From NCBI RefSeq assembly GCF_021646545.1, contig NZ_JAKIRP010000016.1, forward strand, positions 62,001-126,000: a stretch of DNA of 64,000 nucleotides. The letters are read 5' to 3'. The stretch is from Chitinophaga filiformis (GTDB lineage Bacteria; Bacteroidota; Bacteroidia; Chitinophagales; Chitinophagaceae). Positions 60,368-64,000 of this stretch are shown one piece after another (positions within the stretch are counted from its first letter, which is position 1; every line of letters begins with the position of its first letter). The position numbers and the translations under genes are program-made. A model generated the notes under the pieces. That model saw nothing but the letters and a program-made list of their open reading frames with translations. It had not been told where the DNA came from and ran no database searches.

Positions 60368-61477
60368 TTACACGATTGCGTCTCTCTTCCGCACAATATG
60401 GGTTACATCTCCCTCTATCATCTTCTCCAGCAGTTCGTATCCTCCATTAGGCTGGCGATGAGCAAATTCCCGCTCACTCAGTGTGACAGGACTTGCCCAG
60501 AAAAGATTCACTTTGTCGCCATACATTTCCGGCAGCGCAATGCCTTCGCCATTATACAGTGCGGCAGACAATACGATACTTTCAAAAGGCGCCGGTAGTT
60601 TACCGGAACCGATGGTATGCCCTTCTCCCAGCCAGCTGATATGCCTCCAGGGTATGTCTGCCATACCGGAGATGCCTTCCGCCATCCTGGTGATCTCTTC
60701 GTCTGTATAGTCATCTTTACTCACAGCGAGTGCGATCTCCATTCTTCTGTAAGCAGGTGCATTGTCGTTGTACAGGTAGGATACCCATGGCATCGGGCGG
60801 ATGCTCACACCCATGCTCAGGAAATAAACCACATTATCTTTCTCAAACTTTCCAAGTGCCATTGGCGGCCATTGGTTATTATCTATTGCAAAATATTGCA
60901 GCATCTTGCCGAAATGGCGTTCGTAGGTGGCAATAAATTGTTCCTGTATCACCGGCCACTGGGGCGTCTCAGCATTCGCCCACTGTTGTCTGAACTGTAC
61001 GGCATCTGCTACATGTTTATGCTGTTCATTTTTACCAGGTTGACCGAGCGGGAATACAAGTGCATTGGCATCTGAATCAATACAATCTGCCGCATAAGCT
61101 ACCGGTTCCTCTGTATACAGGCTCCAGCCGGGTATTACGCCCAGCGGTTTTCCGTCATATAGTACTGCAGCGCCGTCTTCTTCCGGCATCCACACGATAG
61201 ATAATAATTCTGCTTTTAAAGGTGCGCTCCCTTCAGGATGATTAGTGAAGCGTGCTTCCAGCATAGGGGCGTCTCCGTTCTCCATAGCTGCACTATCCCT
61301 TTGTGCAGGGCCGGGCTGTAAATTGCGTAGCCAGCAGGCACGCATACGATATTTCTTGCTATGCAATTCAGCAGGATACAGGTAAAAATAAGCTGTCCGT
61401 TCGTCCTGCTCTACCACCGCATACATGGTGTAGCGGCTGTTGGCTTCTTCTATCAATACTGTTGGTCCGTTGCTCAT
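60368..61477 (-). CDS. Suppressor of fused (SUFU) domain protein
   Basis: 369 residues from the ATG at 61477 (a TTG three codons earlier is unlikely). The first 140 residues form a beta-rich immunity-like domain of unknown type. The second half matches the SUFU domain: IQEQFIATYERHFGKMLQYFAID, NNVVYFLSMGVSIRPMPW-type strands, RRMEIALAVSKDD and HTIGSGKLPAPFESIVLS. Bacterial SUFU proteins are often immunity proteins against polymorphic toxins, but no toxin gene is adjacent. It is monocistronic and divergent from the helicase gene. Confidence 0.82.
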   Translation of the reverse strand: MSNGPTVLIEEANSRYTMYAVVEQDERTAYFYLYPAELHSKKYRMRACWLRNLQPGPAQRDSAAMENGDAPMLEARFTNHPEGSAPLKAELLSIVWMPEEDGAAVLYDGKPLGVIPGWSLYTEEPVAYAADCIDSDANALVFPLGQPGKNEQHKHVADAVQFRQQWANAETPQWPVIQEQFIATYERHFGKMLQYFAIDNNQWPPMALGKFEKDNVVYFLSMGVSIRPMPWVSYLYNDNAPAYRRMEIALAVSKDDYTDEEITRMAEGISGMADIPWRHISWLGEGHTIGSGKLPAPFESIVLSAALYNGEGIALPEMYGDKVNLFWASPVTLSEREFAHRQPNGGYELLEKMIEGDVTHIVRKRDAIV

Positions 61478-61534
61478 AATCTGCAAGATAATTACTTATC
61501 ATTAAAGAAATAACCTGATATCATTTATTTACCA

Positions 61535-61542
61535 TACCTTTG
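61535..61542 (+). promoter_or_regulatory. -7 promoter element of the DEAD-box helicase gene
   Basis: TACCTTTG, an exact TAnnTTTG match, 154 bases before the start codon, which implies a long leader. No clear -33 TTTG is seen. Confidence 0.45.
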
Positions 61543-61588
61543 CGTCACTTTTATTCTCTTCCTCACCAGCTTTTGCAGTTACCCTTCA

Positions 61589-61676
61589 AAATATTGTGTT
61601 GGTTTGCGAGTAAGGCGGGTAAAGTATCAGCAACATCACCGGACAAGCTCCACTGCTGATAGCCTTACCAATATTT
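61589..61676 (+). ncRNA. Structured 5' leader of the helicase mRNA
   Basis: Three stacked helices can form: AAATATT (61589-61595) with AATATTT (61670-61676); GTAAGGC (61610-61616) with GCCTTAC (61662-61668); and TATCAGCA (61625-61632) with TGCTGATA (61654-61661). The structure ends 20 bases before the TTG start, where it could mask or expose ribosome entry. This is a candidate thermosensor or autoregulatory leader, as known for other cold-shock helicases. Confidence 0.5.
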
Positions 61677-61696
61677 ATCATTAAAAACTCAAGATT

Positions 61697-63043
61697 TTGT
61701 CATTTGAACAGTTAAGGCTCATCGAGCCCGTGCTGAAGGCCTTGGCACATGAAGGTTATACCTCTCCAACGCCCATTCAGCAACAAGCCATACCCTTTGT
61801 ACTTGATAAGAAGGACCTGCTGGGTTGCGCCCAGACCGGTACCGGTAAAACAGCCGCTTTTGCGATACCCCTGCTACAATTAATGCATGAAGACCAACAG
61901 GCTTCACGCAAAGGCCCCCGCAATATTAAAGCGCTTATCTTGACGCCCACCCGCGAACTGGCGATACAGATACAGGAAAGCTTCACTGCCTATGGCAGGT
62001 TCCTCGACCTGAAAAGCCTTGTTATCTTTGGTGGCGTTTCCCAGCATCCGCAAACAGAAGCTCTCAAAAGAGGCGTAGACATTCTCATCGCCACACCGGG
62101 CCGTCTGCTGGATCTTATCAGTCAGAATTATATCACACTGAGAGATATTAAATACTTCATCCTGGATGAAGCCGACAGAATGCTGGATATGGGATTTGTA
62201 CATGATGTAAGACGTGTCATCATCAAATTACCTGAACAACGGCAAACGCTGTTCTTCTCTGCTACCATGCCTCCGGAAATACAGACACTGGCAAACGCTA
62301 TCCTGCGTGATCCTGCCAAAGTAGAAGTAACACCGGTGTCTTCTACCGCAGAGACCATCACACAGTCCATGTACTTCGTGAACAAAAGCGACAAACGGAA
62401 TCTGCTGCTCCACATCCTGAAGGATAAATCTATCCGGACAGTACTGGTATTCACCCGTACAAAACATGGTGCAGACAAGGTGGTAAAAGACCTGAACAAA
62501 GCAGAGATCACCGCTGAAGCCATTCATGGAAATAAATCACAGAACGCCCGTCAGCGTGCTTTGAGCAATTTCAAGTCACAGCAGACGAGAGTGCTGGTAG
62601 CTACAGACATCGCCGCCAGAGGTATCGATATCGATGAACTGACACACGTGATCAATTACGAGCTGCCAAACGTACCTGAAACTTACGTCCACCGTATTGG
62701 CCGTACAGGCCGTGCCGGCGCGAAAGGAATGGCGATCTCTTTCTGTGAGGGAGAAGAAAAGGCATTTCTGAAAGATATCCTGAAGCTCATTGCACGCGAT
62801 ATTCCTGTTGTGACAGAACATCCTTTTCACAATGGCGACAGTATGTCGGCTCCAGTACAGCGTCCCGTAGCACAGAAACCTAAGCAGCAGCATCCCCGCG
62901 ATAAGAAAGGAGGTTTCTCCCGCAACCGGCAGGGACATGTGGCGCCACGTCAACATAAAGACAAAGGTAATGGTAATGGTCAGCCGCGACATGGACAACA
63001 GCAACGTAGCAATCAGCAACGCGAAAGATCCACATCGAAATAA
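61697..63043 (+). CDS. rhlE: DEAD-box RNA helicase, RhlE-like
   Basis: 448 residues from a TTG start at 61697; no in-frame ATG lies near, and MSFEQLRLIEPVLKAL is the expected family start. All helicase motifs are present in order: PTPIQQQAIP (Q motif), AQTGTGKT (I), PTRELAIQ (Ia), TPGRLLD (Ib), LDEADRMLDMGF (II), SAT (III), ATDIAARGIDID (V) and HRIGRTGRAG (VI). A basic, Gln/Arg/Asn-rich tail of about 75 residues follows, typical of RNA-binding C-termini. It acts in ribosome biogenesis or mRNA decay, especially in the cold. The leader is long and folded. Confidence 0.94.
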   Translation: MSFEQLRLIEPVLKALAHEGYTSPTPIQQQAIPFVLDKKDLLGCAQTGTGKTAAFAIPLLQLMHEDQQASRKGPRNIKALILTPTRELAIQIQESFTAYGRFLDLKSLVIFGGVSQHPQTEALKRGVDILIATPGRLLDLISQNYITLRDIKYFILDEADRMLDMGFVHDVRRVIIKLPEQRQTLFFSATMPPEIQTLANAILRDPAKVEVTPVSSTAETITQSMYFVNKSDKRNLLLHILKDKSIRTVLVFTRTKHGADKVVKDLNKAEITAEAIHGNKSQNARQRALSNFKSQQTRVLVATDIAARGIDIDELTHVINYELPNVPETYVHRIGRTGRAGAKGMAISFCEGEEKAFLKDILKLIARDIPVVTEHPFHNGDSMSAPVQRPVAQKPKQQHPRDKKGGFSRNRQGHVAPRQHKDKGNGNGQPRHGQQQRSNQQRERSTSK

Positions 63044-63060
63044 GCAGATATTGTAAATAA

Positions 63061-63098
63061 AAAAATCCCGGTCTGTACATACAGGCCGGGATTTTTGT
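63061..63098. terminator. Strong bidirectional terminator
   Basis: A 16-bp stem (63061-63076 with 63081-63096, one G-T pair) with loop ACAT and A- and T-rich ends on the two strands. It separates the convergent helicase and DUF481 genes. Confidence 0.92.
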
Positions 63099-63114
63099 TT
63101 ACATAACATTCACC

Positions 63115-63846
63115 TCAGAAGTATTTCTCCACCGTAAGCCCATAATTAAACAACAGGTTCTCCCTCGCCGTGCGATTTAACTTGTTGTATGTCATCGTTG
63201 CCGTAATACTTAGCCATTTCCGCAACAGAATAGAAAGATTCGATGTAGAGCGGATATTGAAATCACTGCTGTGCTGCAAAGAATTCTGCAGGAAATGAAT
63301 ACCATCAATAACAATAATATCACGTATGACGAACTTATACGACAGGCGGAAAGAATTCCTGAAAGTATGATAAACATCCCGGATGGTATCTTTCAGGAAA
63401 AGATCGCTGTTTTCAAACAGGATGCCATCACTGAGTGAAAGATAAGCGCTTTTTCTGTCCAGGACATTGTACGCAATGCCGGCCCCTCCCTGGAAACGGT
63501 CGTTGATCTTAAGTGAGTAGCTTTTATCGTAGTTTGCCAGTCCCCAGTAATAGATCTGCCGCACGGCCCTGAACAAACTAAAGTCCATGGATGCAGCAAA
63601 GTCGTTGTTAGTCTTCACACTGTCCTGCTCACCATACACCCATCCACCGCTGGCATTCAATGCAATCTTTTTCTTGCTGACACCTAATTTAAAGTTATTA
63701 TTCAGCAGATATGACCTGCCGTCCTGCGTTCTGTTGATAGATCCTGTGGAAGAGAACTTGCCGTAGTAATGAATAGAATCACTGAATTGCCCCCGTGCTG
63801 TGGTGTAACATACAATAGTTAGTAACAAGATAAAAACACACTTCAT
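63115..63846 (-). CDS. DUF481 outer-membrane beta-barrel protein
   Basis: 243 residues from the ATG at 63846, which gives a signal peptide MKCVFILLLTIVCYTTARGQ. A longer frame to 63951 has a non-protein-like N-terminus. The rest is a run of amphipathic strands (LLNNNFKLGVSKKKIALNASGGWVYGEQ, SLSDGILFENSDLFL, WLSITATMTYNKLNR) ending in YGLTVEKYF, typical of YdiY-like DUF481 barrels. The function is unknown. Its start is 13 bases after the stop of the gene entering from the right edge. Confidence 0.85.
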   Translation of the reverse strand: MKCVFILLLTIVCYTTARGQFSDSIHYYGKFSSTGSINRTQDGRSYLLNNNFKLGVSKKKIALNASGGWVYGEQDSVKTNNDFAASMDFSLFRAVRQIYYWGLANYDKSYSLKINDRFQGGAGIAYNVLDRKSAYLSLSDGILFENSDLFLKDTIRDVYHTFRNSFRLSYKFVIRDIIVIDGIHFLQNSLQHSSDFNIRSTSNLSILLRKWLSITATMTYNKLNRTARENLLFNYGLTVEKYF

Positions 63847-63859
63847 AATTAACATACAT

Positions 63860-64000
63860 TCATTTATGGTCAGTGACCAGTCCCAGTTTCTTTGAATGGG
63901 CGATGGCCTCCCGGCTATGTTTAAAATAGCAACAGGGAATACCTCTCCCACTGATCACGCCGGCAACTTCCTGTGTAGCGGCGTAACGACTGCCTCTGAC
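63860..64000 (-). CDS. 3' end of a gene entering from the right edge
   Basis: A frame without start in the window runs on the minus strand from 64000 to a TGA at 63860-63862 (46 codons). It ends SREAIAHSKKLGLVTDHK, which looks like real protein (a helix with alternating basic and hydrophobic residues). The gene is probably cotranscribed with the DUF481 gene, 13 bases downstream. Too little is present to name it. Confidence 0.55.
   Translation of the reverse strand, partial: VRGSRYAATQEVAGVISGRGIPCCYFKHSREAIAHSKKLGLVTDHK

Overview
The window looks like chromosomal DNA of a Bacteroidota bacterium, most likely a Chitinophaga-like member of the Chitinophagaceae. This rests on TonB-dependent uptake linked to PnuC, a gliding/T9SS type B (CHU_C) sorting domain, a SusB-type GH97 enzyme, DUF6520, DUF4199 and DUF6597 families, Rrf2 and MarR promoters with the Bacteroidota -7 element TAnnTTTG, and the near absence of Shine-Dalgarno sites. 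The genus is an inference. I saw no tRNA, rRNA, CRISPR array or intact insertion sequence.

Layout. 1-5.3 kb: a GC-rich foldable stretch, a secreted lipoprotein, and a convergent three-gene nicotinamide-riboside type uptake and salvage operon (TonB receptor, PnuC, NadR-like) with overlapping genes. 5.4-10 kb: a Sel1-repeat protein, a GH9 glycosidase, a 36-bp perfect palindrome, a TlpA-like thioredoxin and a DUF1801 protein. 10-12.3 kb: REP-like repeats, a LuxR protein whose receiver lacks the phospho-acceptor Asp, and two coiled-coil envelope proteins. 12.3-18.5 kb: AraC and TetR regulators and an Emr-type tripartite efflux operon (TolC, HlyD, MFS, DoxX). 18.7-23 kb: a MarR-GNAT fusion, a saccharopine-dehydrogenase-like reductase, and a DUF6520/propeller-like/MauE cluster. 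23.2-28.5 kb: divergent GH97 and GH13 alpha-glucosidases, a DUF308 protein and a GNAT.

28.6-30.1 kb holds the most unusual locus: a zeta-toxin-like P-loop kinase translationally coupled (ATGA overlap) to two tandem paralogous proteins of about 82-84 residues that end in the same GG-NKxNExCLVL pattern. It could be an undescribed toxin-antitoxin variant or, less likely, a peptide system.

30.3-41.9 kb is a mosaic of small housekeeping and stress genes: UspA, DoxX, DUF4199, a membrane-anchored LuxR, PAP2, a VOC protein, a group III truncated haemoglobin divergent from an Rrf2 nitric-oxide type regulator with a clear operator, RsgA, GNATs, DinB, two AraC regulators and DUF3817. Two long inverted repeats (31.2 and 34.5 kb) look like MITE or hairpin elements. 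42-56.2 kb: a PP2C-like protein, Na+/H+ antiporter, M3 oligopeptidase, T9SS cargo protein, GNAT, YfhO, a Crp/Fnr regulator with a palindromic site, and a two-gene unit of purple acid phosphatase plus an N-terminally extended di-haem peroxidase. 56.3-64 kb: an exonuclease, DusB, a porin behind a duplicated leader, a SUFU-domain protein, an RhlE-like DEAD-box helicase with a folded leader and TTG start, a DUF481 outer-membrane protein, and the 3' end of a gene entering from the right edge.

All gene functions are assigned by recognising families from sequence; no database search was run.
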